A DNA stretch of 64,000 nucleotides from Gammaproteobacteria bacterium UBA2679. Its GTDB lineage: Bacteria; Pseudomonadota; Gammaproteobacteria; Pseudomonadales; Oleiphilaceae. The notes under the pieces are model-generated. The model made no database searches, was not told the origin of the DNA, and saw nothing but the letters and a program-made list of their open reading frames with translations. The stretch is taken from contig DEMD01000010.1 of NCBI GenBank assembly GCA_002354735.1, positions 186,001 to 250,000 of the forward strand. Reading direction: 5' to 3'. Each line of letters starts with the position of its first letter. The first letter of the stretch is position 1. The position numbers and the translations under genes were made by a program. Positions 51,482-61,590 of this stretch are shown here, piece after piece.

Positions 51482-53896
51482 ATAGCCCTGATAGTTATCG
51501 CAGCCGTTGTCTCTGAGCAAATCGAGATGCGGCTGCGTCTCCACACCTTCGGCGACGACTTCGAGCTTCAGATGGCGCGCCAGCCTGATGATGGTCTGCA
51601 GAATCGCTGCATCATTACTGGTCGCGTCGATGGCGTCCTTGACGAAGCTGCGGTCGATTTTCAGTACGTCGACCGGCAGCAGCTTCAGATAGCTCAATGA
51701 GGAGTACCCAGTCCCGAAATCGTCCAGCGCGAAGCGCACACCCATGCTGCGCAGGGCCTCGATCTTTTGCATGGTGCCACGGATGTCCTGCATGACGGTC
51801 GATTCCGTGATCTCGAGCTCTATGCTGGTTGGCTGTACGTCATAGACACGAAGTCGCTGAATGATTTTCTCAACGAAGCTGGCATCGAAAAACTGTGATG
51901 GACTGATGTTGACTGACAGTCTTGCCGTCTGGGGCCAGACGCCCTCACGCTGCCATTGCTGCAGTTGCCCAAAGGCGAGATCGATAACGGCATCACCAGC
52001 TTCAAGCATAAAACCACTCTGCTCGAGCGCCGTGATGAAAACATCCGGGTAGACCATACCCTTATTCGGATGGTTCCAGCGCAGCAGACATTCAGCACCA
52101 ATGATGACGTTGTCTGTGACCCGGACCAGGGGCTGGAAGTGCAGGCAGAACTCGCTGTCTTTCAGAGCCCGACGCAGGTCAAGTTCAAGGTCGAGTTGCT
52201 GGCGTACGGCCAGTTTCATCGACTCTGTGAACATGCGGTAGACCGAACCGCCCTGCTGCTTGGCCTGGAACAGTGCGGTGTCTGCTGATCGAAGCACGGA
52301 CTCGGCAGTGCTATCAGCATCAGGGTAGAGCGCGATACCGATGCTACTGTTGATGTGGAACTCGCCAGCCTGCAGCGAAAATGCACGCTTGAGCTCACGC
52401 AATATAGTCTGTGCTATGAACTCGGCGCCCGTGGCCGCATCCGAGGGTTGCTTGCCGAGATCCGGTGCGAGGATACCGAACTCATCTCCACCAATCCGGC
52501 CAATCGTGACTTCCTCATGAAGGATCTGTCGCAGATGTCGCGACACCTGTACCAGGAGCTCATCGCCGGCTGAGTGGCCGAATGAATCATTGATCGTCTT
52601 GAAGCTATCAAGGTCGAGAATCATGAAAGCGCCGTAAGCGGCGTTGTTCCGGCTCCGGGTAATGTCGAAGCCAAGCCGGTCGAGCGTGAGGCGTCGGTTC
52701 GGCATGCCGGTAAGCAGGTCTTCGAATGCAAGCTGATCGATCTTGTCCTGAGCCTCGATGCGGTCAGTCACGTCGTGTGCGATGACGAGCGTACAGTCGC
52801 GGCCAAGCGATTCCATCGGCAACTGCATCGACTCGATCCAGCGGCGATCGCCTATGGCGTTGGAGAGCAGCATCTTTTCATACTGCCGAGGCAGCCGCTT
52901 GTTCTCGCTCCTGGCATCCTTCAGTTTCTGGCGGTAGTGATCGTACCGAGCCTTCAGCTGCTCGGCTTCGGTTTCGCTAATCGGCGCCTGCAGCTCGCTG
53001 TGACGCTTGCCTATAAGGGCTTCCATGTTATTGCCATAGAATTCGGTGAAGGCCCTGTTGCACTGGAGGATTGTGTCGTCGGCAGCTCGTGCAAAAATCA
53101 TGTGTGGCACGGTATCCATGATCAGCTTGAGCTGCGATGAACTCTCCTTGACGTTGCGCTCTGCAATGGCGTGTGACTCAAGCAGTTCACGGGTGCGAAT
53201 CGCAAATGCATTGAAGGTGTCAGCAAGTTCGCCCAATTCGTCATTGGCATGACGCGGATCAACGGTCACAGGCGCGCGGCTGATGTTGTCGGGATCCACT
53301 GTCCGGATGGTTCGCGTCATCTTGTGCAGAGGGGACGTCAGCAGTCGCCTGAGCGCATAAACCAGTATCAGGCCAAGCACGAGGCCCTTGATCAGCCCCA
53401 GCCCCAGCATCCGTCCAGCCCGGGCGAAGAAGGGCAGGAAAGCCTGGTTCATGTCGAACTCCAGCCTTAGTTCACCAGTGACACTGGCATCATCAAGATT
53501 TGCCGCTGAGAGCGGCGCTGAAATCTGCCGCTGTGGCTCGTTCAGCAGTCCGGTCAGCAAACTGGTCGCTGAAGATTTGGTAGGCTTCTCAATGGCTGCC
53601 AGGGTTTCGCCGAATTCATCAGTCACATAAGCGGCTGTCACGGCATCATGAAGTACGAGTCCTTCGACCACTTCCTCCGCAAGTTGCGGATCCAGCGTCT
53701 GCAGTGCTCGTCTGGCTGGAGGGACGGCGGTGTTGGCTATACGCGCGAACAGCTGATCGAGTGCCTCACTATGCTGACGATAGTCGAGCGCAATCTGCAC
53801 GACGCTCAGAAGCATTCCAAGTGCGACGGATAGAACAAGTATGGTCTTCGTGAGTTTCCAGGCCAGGCGCTGCCGTGCGGGTCCTGAAGTTGTCAT
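51404..53896 (-). CDS. PAS-GGDEF-EAL membrane protein (cyclic-di-GMP turnover)
   Basis: The 830-residue protein has two transmembrane helices (near residues 14-34 and 165-185) around a periplasmic sensor domain, a HAMP-like linker, a PAS domain (about 255-385), a GGDEF domain (RIGGDEFGI) and an EAL domain. The EAL core reads GAECLLRWNHP, with Cys replacing the Ala of E-A-L. The metal and catalytic residues NISPSQF, LEITEST, ALDDFGTGYSSL, LKIDRSF and VAEGVET are kept. It should be able to make or cleave cyclic-di-GMP; the balance is not predictable. The 3' end overlaps the RND gene. Confidence 0.9.
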   Translation of the reverse strand: MTTSGPARQRLAWKLTKTILVLSVALGMLLSVVQIALDYRQHSEALDQLFARIANTAVPPARRALQTLDPQLAEEVVEGLVLHDAVTAAYVTDEFGETLAAIEKPTKSSATSLLTGLLNEPQRQISAPLSAANLDDASVTGELRLEFDMNQAFLPFFARAGRMLGLGLIKGLVLGLILVYALRRLLTSPLHKMTRTIRTVDPDNISRAPVTVDPRHANDELGELADTFNAFAIRTRELLESHAIAERNVKESSSQLKLIMDTVPHMIFARAADDTILQCNRAFTEFYGNNMEALIGKRHSELQAPISETEAEQLKARYDHYRQKLKDARSENKRLPRQYEKMLLSNAIGDRRWIESMQLPMESLGRDCTLVIAHDVTDRIEAQDKIDQLAFEDLLTGMPNRRLTLDRLGFDITRSRNNAAYGAFMILDLDSFKTINDSFGHSAGDELLVQVSRHLRQILHEEVTIGRIGGDEFGILAPDLGKQPSDAATGAEFIAQTILRELKRAFSLQAGEFHINSSIGIALYPDADSTAESVLRSADTALFQAKQQGGSVYRMFTESMKLAVRQQLDLELDLRRALKDSEFCLHFQPLVRVTDNVIIGAECLLRWNHPNKGMVYPDVFITALEQSGFMLEAGDAVIDLAFGQLQQWQREGVWPQTARLSVNISPSQFFDASFVEKIIQRLRVYDVQPTSIELEITESTVMQDIRGTMQKIEALRSMGVRFALDDFGTGYSSLSYLKLLPVDVLKIDRSFVKDAIDATSNDAAILQTIIRLARHLKLEVVAEGVETQPHLDLLRDNGCDNYQGYLYSRPVGAQAFRELLLSRRDALTSV

Positions 53897-54632
53897 TGTA
53901 GCTGACGCTGTAGAAGTATGGACACGTGGGTCGCTCAGTTATCGGCGGCTAGACGTTGAATGACCAAAGTGGCATTGATCGCCAAATTAACCACAAGCTT
54001 TAAATCAATATAGTTCATTTCGATATCTTGGCCCATTTCCATTCGGTCGCGCTCAGTCTGATGGCGATTCACGCCAGGCTGCCAGTACCGTTACAGCACT
54101 CTGTCGACTCGAAATGAACCAATGTGTATTCGAAGCTGACAGTATTCAACGACATATGCAACGCGCGCGGATCTCGCGAGCGCTATCTATGACAAAGAGC
54201 GTGCTGGAGGTGTGGGCTCTGGTCGCTTTTGGCGAAACAGGACCAGGCGGACAGCGACTCGGCAGGGGAGTAGGCACACACGTGCTCGTTCACCTTTCAG
54301 TATTTTGAACATACCTGTCGAGTTCATGAGGTTGCAGAAGCAAGTGTTTGATTTCGTGACCTCGGGAACTACTTAATCAAAATGGCGCGTTTGACGCAAG
54401 TCCTTCATGATCAAGGGTGGCTAATCGAGGGAACGCTGGTGCTGCAGCTGGTCATTGAACACCCAGGTCACTGAATTTGAAAGCAGTTTCTGAAGGGGGA
54501 GAAAACAGAATTTTCGAAAGATTGCTTGGCGGACTTCGAATCGCCAAATTCCTTTAGATCGCATTGCTCTGAGACAAAAGCAATTCTGTCGACAATGTAA
54601 TATATATAACTGGATTGTAGTTTTAGTGGTGT
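53897..54632. other. Gene-free stretch of about 730 bases
   Basis: I see no protein-coding frame with a ribosome-binding site and protein-like composition. The stretch is more AT-rich than its neighbours, with TAATATATATAA near 54598. One short forward frame (54114-54308) looks random. It probably holds the promoter of the leftward GGDEF-EAL gene near its left end and remnants of unknown origin. Confidence 0.6.
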
Positions 54633-54911
54633 TCAGAGATCTGACGCATTAGGCGTTCCGCCGGACATGACCTGGCTAATAGCATCCGCCTCTGCCATCA
54701 AGACCAGCTCTCGCAAGGTAGATCCTTTACTGCCCCGGCGTTCGATCTGCGCAAGCTTTGCCTCATACAGCTTCTGTAACTTATTGTGCTGGCAGTTCTT
54801 TTCCTGATTCATGTCCAAAGATCCTCGGCTTATTGTCTGTAGATCCATTTTCTGTCTCTGCGCGGAAGTCAATTTTCTGGCTCTTTGCGGCCGGTCCTTC
54901 GTCTTGTTCAC
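54633..54911 (-). CDS. Small basic hypothetical protein, up to 92 aa
   Basis: The frame encodes a basic N-terminus (KDRPQRARKLTSAQRQKM) and a helical second half, KLYEAKLAQIERRGSKGS followed by TLRELVLMAEADAISQVM. A shorter start at an internal ATG gives MNQEKNCQHNKLQKLYEAKL onwards, about 60 residues. I recognise no family. It lies between a gene-free stretch and the terminator of the exosortase-type gene. It may be real, because the second half has a well-formed amphipathic helix. Confidence 0.35.
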   Translation of the reverse strand: MNKTKDRPQRARKLTSAQRQKMDLQTISRGSLDMNQEKNCQHNKLQKLYEAKLAQIERRGSKGSTLRELVLMAEADAISQVMSGGTPNASDL

Positions 54912-55035
54912 TTAACAAGCAACGACCCTGCCAACATGCAGCTCATCTGTTCTGGATAGGTACTTGTCGCAGCGCCGCCAGGTGAAAGTTGGCAAGACAA
55001 TAGTTGGCGCCATGCTGGGTAGCAAGTGAGCAGGC

Positions 55036-55060
55036 AAAAAAAAGCGTCTTGCGACGCTTT
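55036..55060 (-). terminator. Terminator of the surface-protein gene
   Basis: On the minus strand AAAGCGTC and GACGCTTT pair over eight bases around a four-base loop and run into eight T. It lies about 50 bases after the stop of the leftward surface-protein gene. Confidence 0.85.
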
Positions 55061-55107
55061 TAGATGATCATGAGCTCAGTGATTGTCTCCTGAGTACCCG
55101 CAGTGCT

Positions 55108-55872
55108 TTAACTGCGCGAGCTTGCGAGCCGTCGCATGCCAAGACCGGCCATTGCCAGACTGAACAGGGCCAGTGTGCCTGACACCGGTACCGGGTTCGG
55201 CTCTTCACCAGATTGCGGCAGAGACACCCTGAGGCCATCAATTTTAAACTGATCGTTGCCAGTGCTGAAGCCGGCGTTGCCGAATGCCGGGTTGTAAGCG
55301 CCTATGAGCCAGGTTGACGAGACGAAATTATGAGCGTTCACAGCAGTGTTAGAGACGTTTGCATATTGACCGACCAGCGACCAGCCACTGGCGCCGAGTC
55401 CGCTATATGTGTCGTTGGGACCGAAGCCGGCGAATGACCCGCCGCCAAAGCCAAGTACACTCATGTCGGAATCCTTGCCGATCCAACCCAGTGAGATACC
55501 GCTGAGACTGACGTCGCTGCTGAACGAAAGCAGAAGCATGTCGTAGTCAGCCCATCCGAGGAATGAATCCGCTGAGTTGTCGATGCTGTGGCTCGCACTG
55601 CTGCACCTTGAGCTTACGATTTCATCTCTGTTGCAGACGCCAAGACCGTTCCAGGCACCAATGACGGCGCTACGGAGCTTGTCATCGAAGAGTCCGCCGG
55701 TATCCGATAGGGCTCTGACGGTCAGGCCAAGGCCGGAAGATTCGTAGGTAAGGCTACTGTAGTAGCTGCCGTAGCTGGTGCCCTCAAGCAGATTAAAATT
55801 GATTGTGCTGGCCTGGACACTTGCACATGAAATAACGGCGGCGATACCTGAAGCGGCGACAAGACCTTTCAT
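55108..55872 (-). CDS. Exosortase-dependent surface protein (PEP-CTERM-like)
   Basis: The 254-residue precursor has an N-terminal signal peptide (residues 1-21), a Gly/Ser-rich beta domain with two cysteines (GVCNRDEIVSSRC), and a C-terminal sorting signal. That signal reads VPVSGTLALFSLAMAGLGMR followed by RLASSRS: a PEP-like motif in which Val-Ser replaces Glu-Pro, a membrane helix and a basic end. Exosortases recognise such tails during assembly of surface or exopolysaccharide-associated proteins. No exosortase gene is in the window. A terminator follows. Confidence 0.85.
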   Translation of the reverse strand: MKGLVAASGIAAVISCASVQASTINFNLLEGTSYGSYYSSLTYESSGLGLTVRALSDTGGLFDDKLRSAVIGAWNGLGVCNRDEIVSSRCSSASHSIDNSADSFLGWADYDMLLLSFSSDVSLSGISLGWIGKDSDMSVLGFGGGSFAGFGPNDTYSGLGASGWSLVGQYANVSNTAVNAHNFVSSTWLIGAYNPAFGNAGFSTGNDQFKIDGLRVSLPQSGEEPNPVPVSGTLALFSLAMAGLGMRRLASSRS

Positions 55873-56057
55873 TGAAACTTCCTCTTCCTATCCTATATTT
55901 GAGACAGCAGAACCAAGATTTAGACGCTGGTTCTCTTCATGGACCCAGACAACATACGGGTCCTGGCTGGCTTAAAGCATTTTTCGGACCATGTATATAA
56001 AGTCCATATAAAACAGCGTGATAAAGATGAAGTGTAAATATTGTTGACGCGCTTGTG

Positions 56058-56063
56058 TATAAT
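56058..56063 (+). promoter_or_regulatory. Consensus -10 element TATAAT before the cyclase gene
   Basis: A perfect TATAAT lies about 50 bases upstream of the rightward cyclase start. No good -35 stands 17 bases upstream, so the promoter is only tentative. A short tandem repeat GCAGAGTC follows near 56078. Confidence 0.35.
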
Positions 56064-56110
56064 TATTAGACGGTGTTGCAGAGTCTTGCAGAGTCAGATG
56101 GGACACGTCA

Positions 56111-57226
56111 TTGACGTCAGATAACCTACGAAAAACACAACGGCGCCGAGAAAAACTGGCGTTATCGACGTCAGTGTCGTACATGCTGACCTGGCTGACC
56201 TTTGCCGTCGCATGGGCCGTGGGCGTATTTCCTGGAAAGTATCTCTTTCATCTGCTGTTGATGACGATATTCGTCAGCGTGGGATTCTGGCTAGTCTTTC
56301 GACTCGACCTCAATTTGCGCTTCAAAGACAAGGATCTGACCGCAGAGCAGATGGCAATTTCGCTCATCCCGCCGCTGTACGCTCTCTTCTACCTGGACAA
56401 CCCTCAGGCCAGAAGTAGCATTCTGCTCATCATATTCATCCCACTCGTGTATGGAATACTGGGCCTGCGGCGCAAGCAGTTCGTGCGTATAGGTCTGCTG
56501 AACTTCCTGTTTTGCATGCTGTTGATAGTTGGCCTGTGGTCGCTTCGACCCGCTTACGTCGATTTGCGCATAGAAATGGTCCAGCTGACGGCCTTACTCG
56601 TCGTCATTGGCCAGTTGATAGTGATTGGCGGTTACATCAGTGAGCTGCGAAGCAGATTGCGCAAGAACAATGTTCAGCTTGAGGAGGCGCTCGAAACCAT
56701 CAAGGAAATGGCAAGTACCGATGAACTGACCGGGCTGGCGAACAGACGGGCGCTGCTTGAAAAGATTGAGCTGGAGTTCAGCCGTTGCAGTCGTGGCGGG
56801 CCGGGTTTCAGTGTCTGTCTGGTCGATGTCGATTTTTTCAAGCGAATCAACGACAGCTACGGCCACCATGCCGGTGATGAGGTTCTCCGGGAGCTGGCGC
56901 AGACGATGAAGGCGTGTCTGCGCAAGATTGACTGTGTCGGGCGCTTTGGAGGCGAGGAATTTCTGCTTGTCTTGCCTCAGACTTCGCTGGAGGGCGCTGT
57001 GCTGAAATCCGAGCGCCTGCGCGAAGTTGTGGAAGGTCTGCGGTTTGACTCGATCGAAGCGGGCCTTGTGGTGACGATCTCGATCGGCGTGGCCCAGTAT
57101 GACTGCAAGGAAAACTTTGAGCAGACTATTGCCCGGGCGGACACTGCGCTATACGCTGCCAAGAACAGAGGCCGCAATCGGACCGTGTCGGAACTCGATA
57201 TCGAGGCCTCCTCCGCACCCGCCTGA
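56111..57226 (+). CDS. Membrane diguanylate cyclase (GGDEF)
   Basis: The 371-residue protein has an N-terminal membrane domain of about six helices in the first 190 residues, a short coiled linker (LRKNNVQLEEALETIKEMAS), and a GGDEF domain with an intact active site (RFGGEEFLLVLP) and VDVDFFKRINDSYGHHAGDE. There is no EAL domain, so it should make cyclic-di-GMP. The start is a TTG at 56111 with GGGA about eight bases upstream; no ATG is in frame nearby. It lies 16 bases before the nfeD gene and may be co-transcribed. Confidence 0.88.
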   Translation: MTSDNLRKTQRRREKLALSTSVSYMLTWLTFAVAWAVGVFPGKYLFHLLLMTIFVSVGFWLVFRLDLNLRFKDKDLTAEQMAISLIPPLYALFYLDNPQARSSILLIIFIPLVYGILGLRRKQFVRIGLLNFLFCMLLIVGLWSLRPAYVDLRIEMVQLTALLVVIGQLIVIGGYISELRSRLRKNNVQLEEALETIKEMASTDELTGLANRRALLEKIELEFSRCSRGGPGFSVCLVDVDFFKRINDSYGHHAGDEVLRELAQTMKACLRKIDCVGRFGGEEFLLVLPQTSLEGAVLKSERLREVVEGLRFDSIEAGLVVTISIGVAQYDCKENFEQTIARADTALYAAKNRGRNRTVSELDIEASSAPA

Positions 57227-57242
57227 CAGGAATTCTTTCAGC

Positions 57243-57698
57243 ATGTCAGCTTTCGAACTCGTTTACTGGCACTGGCTGCTCCTTGGCATGATTCTCGTCA
57301 TCGCCGAAGTGTTCATAGCAAGCTTCATTTTCTTCTGGTTTGGTATAGCCGCTTTTTTCATGGCTGTGCTCCTGCTGTTTACGCAGCCCTCACTTGAAAT
57401 TCAACTGCTGATATGGGGCGCGACATCATTGGGGCTTCTCGCGCTGTGGAATATTCTTTTAAGGCCTCGGTGGAAGGATCGCACCCGTTCAGGCATGGCC
57501 AGCGAAGCACTCAAGGGGCAAATCGGTCAGGTCTATGAAGTTGAGCTTGACCCCAGCCGGGGCAAGTTGAGGTTTGCAGTGCCCATTCTTGGCGACGATG
57601 AGTGGCGTTTCCTGTCCCATACAACCTTCAGTGTCGGCGACCGGGCTCGAGTGGTCGATATTTCCGGCAACACACTGGTGATCGAAAAGGCCAGCTGA
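57243..57698 (+). CDS. NfeD-family membrane protein
   Basis: The 151-residue protein has an N-terminal membrane part of three helices (WHWLLLGMILVIAEVFIASF and WFGIAAFFMAVLLLFTQ) and a C-terminal OB-fold domain (KGQIGQVYEVELDPSRGKLR and VGDRARVVDISGNTLVIEKA). NfeD proteins are partners of SPFH/stomatin-type proteins, and the next gene encodes one. I chose the ATG at 57243 because the longer upstream frame overlaps the cyclase. A role in membrane quality control is known for the family. Confidence 0.9.
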   Translation: MSAFELVYWHWLLLGMILVIAEVFIASFIFFWFGIAAFFMAVLLLFTQPSLEIQLLIWGATSLGLLALWNILLRPRWKDRTRSGMASEALKGQIGQVYEVELDPSRGKLRFAVPILGDDEWRFLSHTTFSVGDRARVVDISGNTLVIEKAS

Positions 57699-57767
57699 GA
57701 CGCCAGCAGGTGGGCTGTTGTCCGTCATAATCATTTTGCGTTTTCGACTTAATCAGGGGTACAGGTT

Positions 57768-58622
57768 ATGGGTCAGGAATCATTAATCGTTGTTGTCGTC
57801 TTCGTCATACTTGTCGCAGTTACCATTGCGATGGGTGTGCGTATCGTGCCGCAAGGCTACAAGCACATCGTTCAGCGGCTGGGGAAATACCAGCGCACCT
57901 TGAACCCCGGCCTCAATCTCATCATCCCCTATGTCGATCAGGTGCCGTACAAGATCACCACCAAGGATATCGTATTGGACATACCGTCACAGGAAGTCAT
58001 CACCCAGGACAACGTGACGATCAAGGCCAATGCGGTGGCATATATCAATATCGTGGCGCCTGAGAAAGCGGTCTATGGTGTTGAAGAGTATGAAATGGCC
58101 ATAAGGAATCTGGTGCAGACTGCCCTGCGATCTATCATCGGTGAACAGACGCTGGACGAGGCGCTATCTTCACGTGACAAGATCAAGCTCCGCCTGCGGG
58201 AGTCGATTTCGGATGACATCGCTGACTGGGGTATTAACCTGAAGACGGTCGAGATCCAGGACATCAATCCCTCCACCACCATGCAGCTGGCGATGGAGGA
58301 GCAGGCAGCGGCCGAGCGGCAACGGCGAGCTACGGTCACCCGGGCCGAGGGTCAGAAACAGGCTGCGATACTCGAGGCCGATGGTCGCCTGGAAGCGTCA
58401 CGTCGTGACGGTGCGGCTCAGGTGGTTCTGGCAGAAGCCAGTGGAGAGGCCCTGGAGCGAGTGGCCAAGGCAATCGGTAATCAGGACCTGCCGATTACTT
58501 ATCTGCTAGGCGAGAAGTACATCGCCGCCCTGGCCGAACTGTCCACCTCAGCCAATGCCAAGACGGTCGTACTGCCAGCTGATCTGCCTGCTGCACTCAA
58601 GGGGTTCATCAATCGAAGCTGA
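57768..58622 (+). CDS. SPFH/band 7 protein, QmcA-like
   Basis: The 284-residue protein has one N-terminal helix (VVVVFVILVAVTIAMGVRIV) and an SPFH/band-7 domain with VPQGYKHIVQRLGKYQRTL, then a helical, Ala-Glu-rich C-terminus (QAAAERQRRATVTRAEGQKQ). QmcA-type proteins form large rings in the inner membrane and interact with FtsH. Its pairing with the upstream NfeD-type gene is the usual one. The intergenic gap of 69 bases holds a possible promoter or none; co-transcription is likely. Confidence 0.92.
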   Translation: MGQESLIVVVVFVILVAVTIAMGVRIVPQGYKHIVQRLGKYQRTLNPGLNLIIPYVDQVPYKITTKDIVLDIPSQEVITQDNVTIKANAVAYINIVAPEKAVYGVEEYEMAIRNLVQTALRSIIGEQTLDEALSSRDKIKLRLRESISDDIADWGINLKTVEIQDINPSTTMQLAMEEQAAAERQRRATVTRAEGQKQAAILEADGRLEASRRDGAAQVVLAEASGEALERVAKAIGNQDLPITYLLGEKYIAALAELSTSANAKTVVLPADLPAALKGFINRS

Positions 58623-58649
58623 GATGGTGCGTAGTACCGGAGCCTTTCG

Positions 58650-60440
58650 ATGAGGGGCTACGGCCAACACGACGACAGTCCCGCGGGTGAACTGAGTCTC
58701 AGGACGCTCAAGTCGCTGCTGCCTTTCCTGGCAGACTTCCGCGGGCGGATCGCGATTGCGCTGCTTTGCCTGATCGCTGCCAAGCTCGCGACTGTCGCGC
58801 TTCCCTTTGTGTTGAAAGCTGTCGTGGATGATCTCGACCCGAGTCAGGTCGAGAGTGCCGTCCTCGTGCTGCCGCTGGCCTTGCTGATCGCCTACGGCGT
58901 GCTGCGTTTTGCCAATACTCTGTTCAGCGAACTGCGCGACACGCTCTTTGGTCGCGTGACTGAACGTGCGATGCGACACATTGGCCTGCGGGTCTTCAGT
59001 CATCTGCATTCGCTTGAACTGAACTACCATCTCAATCGCAATACGGGTGGTGTCGCCAGAGACATTGAACGCGGCGTAAGCGGCGTCGGTTTCATCCTGC
59101 GCTTCATGGTGTTCAACATCATTCCCACCATTCTGGAAGTTGCGCTGGTCATCGGGCTATTGCTGATGCGCTATAACCCCTGGTTTGCGCTCATCATGCT
59201 GATTGCTGTGGTGGTTTATGTCGGTTATTCGATCAAGGTCACCGAGTGGCGCACTGAGTATATCCGCGAGGCCAATCGGGCCGATTCGCAAAGTAATACC
59301 AGGGCGATCGACAGCCTGATCAACTATGAGACCGTCAAGTACTTCAATAACGAAGCCTTCGAAACCAGACACTACGATACAGACCTTGCGGCCTGGGAGA
59401 ATGCGCGACGCAAGAACCGGCTCTCGCTGTTCGCGCTTAATGGTGGCCAGGCGCTTATCATCGGCTGTGCCATGACGGCCATGCTCATTCTGGCAGCCAG
59501 TGAAGTGGTTGCAGGCAACATGACGCTGGGCGACTTTGTGCTCGTCAACGCGTTCACGATGCAGCTCTTCATGCCACTGAACTTTCTCGGCTTCGTGTAC
59601 CGGGAGATGAAGGGTTCGCTGGCGAGCATGGAGCAGATGTTCCGCCTGCTGGAAATCAAGCCGGCGATCAGCGATGCCGATGATGCCGAGCCCCTGCGAC
59701 TGGGCCCCGGGCGTGTAGAATTCCGCAAGCTGAGCTTTGGGTATCGGCCGGATCGGCCAATCCTGAGACAGCTCGACTTCACGGTTGATGCCGGGACAAA
59801 GCTGGCCGTGGTCGGTGACAGCGGTGCGGGCAAGTCGACCTTGGTAAAGTTGCTCTATCGATTCTATGATCCCACCGAGGGGGCGATTCTTATCGATGGG
59901 CAGGACATCCGTCAGTGCACACAGGCTTCCGTCAGGGCCAATATCGGTATTGTTCCGCAAGACACAGTGCTGTTCAACACGACCCTGGGCGAGAACATCC
60001 GTTACGGGCGCAGCGATGCCACTGATGAGGAAATTGCCACTGTCATCGCCATGGCGCATCTCGATGTCTTCGTAGAAGCGCTGCCAGAGGGGCTGGACAC
60101 ACTGGTCGGCGAGCGCGGTCTCAAGCTCAGTGGTGGTGAGAAGCAGCGGGTGGCGATTGCACGAACACTGCTGAAAAATCCGGGCATCCTGGTATTCGAT
60201 GAAGCGACATCTTCGCTCGACTCAAAAGTAGAGCGTTCGATCGTCGATGCGCTCAATGCCATGGCGACCGGCCGCACCACGATCGTGATTGCCCACAGGC
60301 TTTCTACCATTGTTGATGCCGATGTCATTCTGGTGATGCGCGACGGCCGCATTGTCGAGCGGGGTACTCATGCCACCTTGCTGGCTTCCAAGGGGGTCTA
60401 CAGTGAGCTGTGGCGGGCACAGGATACTGCCAGTGCGTAG
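58650..60440 (+). CDS. Atm1-type ABC exporter (permease plus ATPase)
   Basis: The 596-residue half-transporter has a six-helix permease domain followed by an ABC ATPase: Walker A GDSGAGKSTLVKLLYRF, signature LSGGEKQRVAIARTLLK, Walker B ILVFDEATSSLDS, and His switch VIAHRLSTI. The helix-adjacent NYETVKYFNNEAFETRHYD is the hallmark of Atm1/HMT1 proteins. These export glutathione conjugates or metal-thiol compounds linked to Fe-S maturation. It starts 27 bases after the qmcA-like gene, so may be part of that transcript. Substrate not determined here. Confidence 0.93.
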   Translation: MRGYGQHDDSPAGELSLRTLKSLLPFLADFRGRIAIALLCLIAAKLATVALPFVLKAVVDDLDPSQVESAVLVLPLALLIAYGVLRFANTLFSELRDTLFGRVTERAMRHIGLRVFSHLHSLELNYHLNRNTGGVARDIERGVSGVGFILRFMVFNIIPTILEVALVIGLLLMRYNPWFALIMLIAVVVYVGYSIKVTEWRTEYIREANRADSQSNTRAIDSLINYETVKYFNNEAFETRHYDTDLAAWENARRKNRLSLFALNGGQALIIGCAMTAMLILAASEVVAGNMTLGDFVLVNAFTMQLFMPLNFLGFVYREMKGSLASMEQMFRLLEIKPAISDADDAEPLRLGPGRVEFRKLSFGYRPDRPILRQLDFTVDAGTKLAVVGDSGAGKSTLVKLLYRFYDPTEGAILIDGQDIRQCTQASVRANIGIVPQDTVLFNTTLGENIRYGRSDATDEEIATVIAMAHLDVFVEALPEGLDTLVGERGLKLSGGEKQRVAIARTLLKNPGILVFDEATSSLDSKVERSIVDALNAMATGRTTIVIAHRLSTIVDADVILVMRDGRIVERGTHATLLASKGVYSELWRAQDTASA

Positions 60441-60519
60441 TGAGTCGTGGTAAACTGATCGTTTTGCACGCACCGGATTTACGGTCCGGCCTGCTGAACA
60501 CACAAAGAGACTCGCCATC

Positions 60520-61590
60520 ATGTCCGATGAGTTTGCCAAGGGCACGGTTCTGTCCAATGAGCCGTCCGAGGCGTTGCCGATCACCGTCGCTGCGCTCTAC
60601 CGCTTTATCGATCTCCCAGCCTATGAGCGCCTGCGTGAACCGCTGCTGGAGGCCATGAAAACCTACGAGGTTCGTGGCACGCTGTTATTGGCTGCAGAAG
60701 GGATCAACGGCACAGTCGCGGCCGAGCACGGCAATATGAAGACGTTTCTGCAGTTCCTGCAGGACCAGCCACCATTTGCTGCGATGACGGTAAAGCGCTC
60801 CTATTGTGCAGCGCCACCGTTCTATCGATCCAAGGTCAAGTTGAAACGTGAAATCGTGACCATGGGTGTCGAGACGGTCGACCCCAAGAAAGTCGTTGGC
60901 ACCTACGTGCAGCCAAAGGACTGGAATGATCTGATCAGTGACCCAGAGGTCCTGGTGATCGACACCCGCAATACTTACGAAACCAGGGTGGGCAAATTCG
61001 AAGGTGCAGTCGACCCGGGTACAGATTCCTTCCGCTCTTTTCCTGCCTATGTGGCGAGCAACCTGGACAAGCAGGTCCACCGCAAGGTCGCAATGTACTG
61101 CACCGGCGGCATTCGCTGCGAAAAGAGTACCGCCTATCTCAAGCAGCAAGGTTTTGAAGAGGTTTATCATCTCGAAGGCGGCATTCTGCGTTATCTGGAA
61201 GAAGTGCCAGCATCCGAGAGCCTGTGGCGCGGCGAATGTTTCGTTTTTGACAACCGGGTTACAGTCGACCACCAGCTGAAACAGGGCTCCTACGATCAAT
61301 GCCACGCCTGCCGCATGCCGGTAACGGCTGAGGAGCAGCAGGATGAGCGCTTTCAGGCGGGCGTCAGCTGTCCGCACTGCTTCGATGCGGTACCGCCAGA
61401 GCGCCGACAGCGTTTCGAAGAACGTGAAAAACAGATGAGACTTGCCAAAAGCCGTGGCGAGGCCCACATCGGTCTGGATGCTGCCGAAGTGCTGGCCAAG
61501 AAGCAGGCCGAGAAACGCCGCCAGGCCAAGAATAAGGCTCTGCAGGCCGAACTGCTCGAGCGTGGTAACGGGAGCCAGGCCGGGTGCTGA
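60520..61590 (+). CDS. trhO: tRNA uridine(34) hydroxylase TrhO (YceA-type rhodanese)
   Basis: TrhO forms 5-hydroxyuridine at position 34 of certain tRNAs using oxygen. The 356-residue protein has the YceA N-terminal part ([20 protein letters not shown]), a rhodanese domain with the conserved Cys in [12 protein letters not shown], and a C-terminal part with the CHACRMPV and SCPHC cysteines. A Lys/Arg-rich tail ([16 protein letters not shown]) ends the protein. Its stop overlaps the rlmJ start by seven bases. Length and motifs are normal. Confidence 0.93.
   Translation: MSDEFAKGTVLSNEPSEALPITVAALYRFIDLPAYERLREPLLEAMKTYEVRGTLLLAAEGINGTVAAEHGNMKTFLQFLQDQPPFAAMTVKRSYCAAPPFYRSKVKLKREIVTMGVETVDPKKVVGTYVQPKDWNDLISDPEVLVIDTRNTYETRVGKFEGAVDPGTDSFRSFPAYVASNLDKQVHRKVAMYCTGGIRCEKSTAYLKQQGFEEVYHLEGGILRYLEEVPASESLWRGECFVFDNRVTVDHQLKQGSYDQCHACRMPVTAEEQQDERFQAGVSCPHCFDAVPPERRQRFEEREKQMRLAKSRGEAHIGLDAAEVLAKKQAEKRRQAKNKALQAELLERGNGSQAGC

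Noticed and set aside
54114..54308. A 64-codon rightward frame in the gene-free stretch
   Set aside because: No ribosome-binding site and no recognisable sequence; composition looks random.
59157..60059. A 300-codon leftward frame
   Set aside because: It is entirely opposite the Atm1-type ATPase gene and is a codon shadow.
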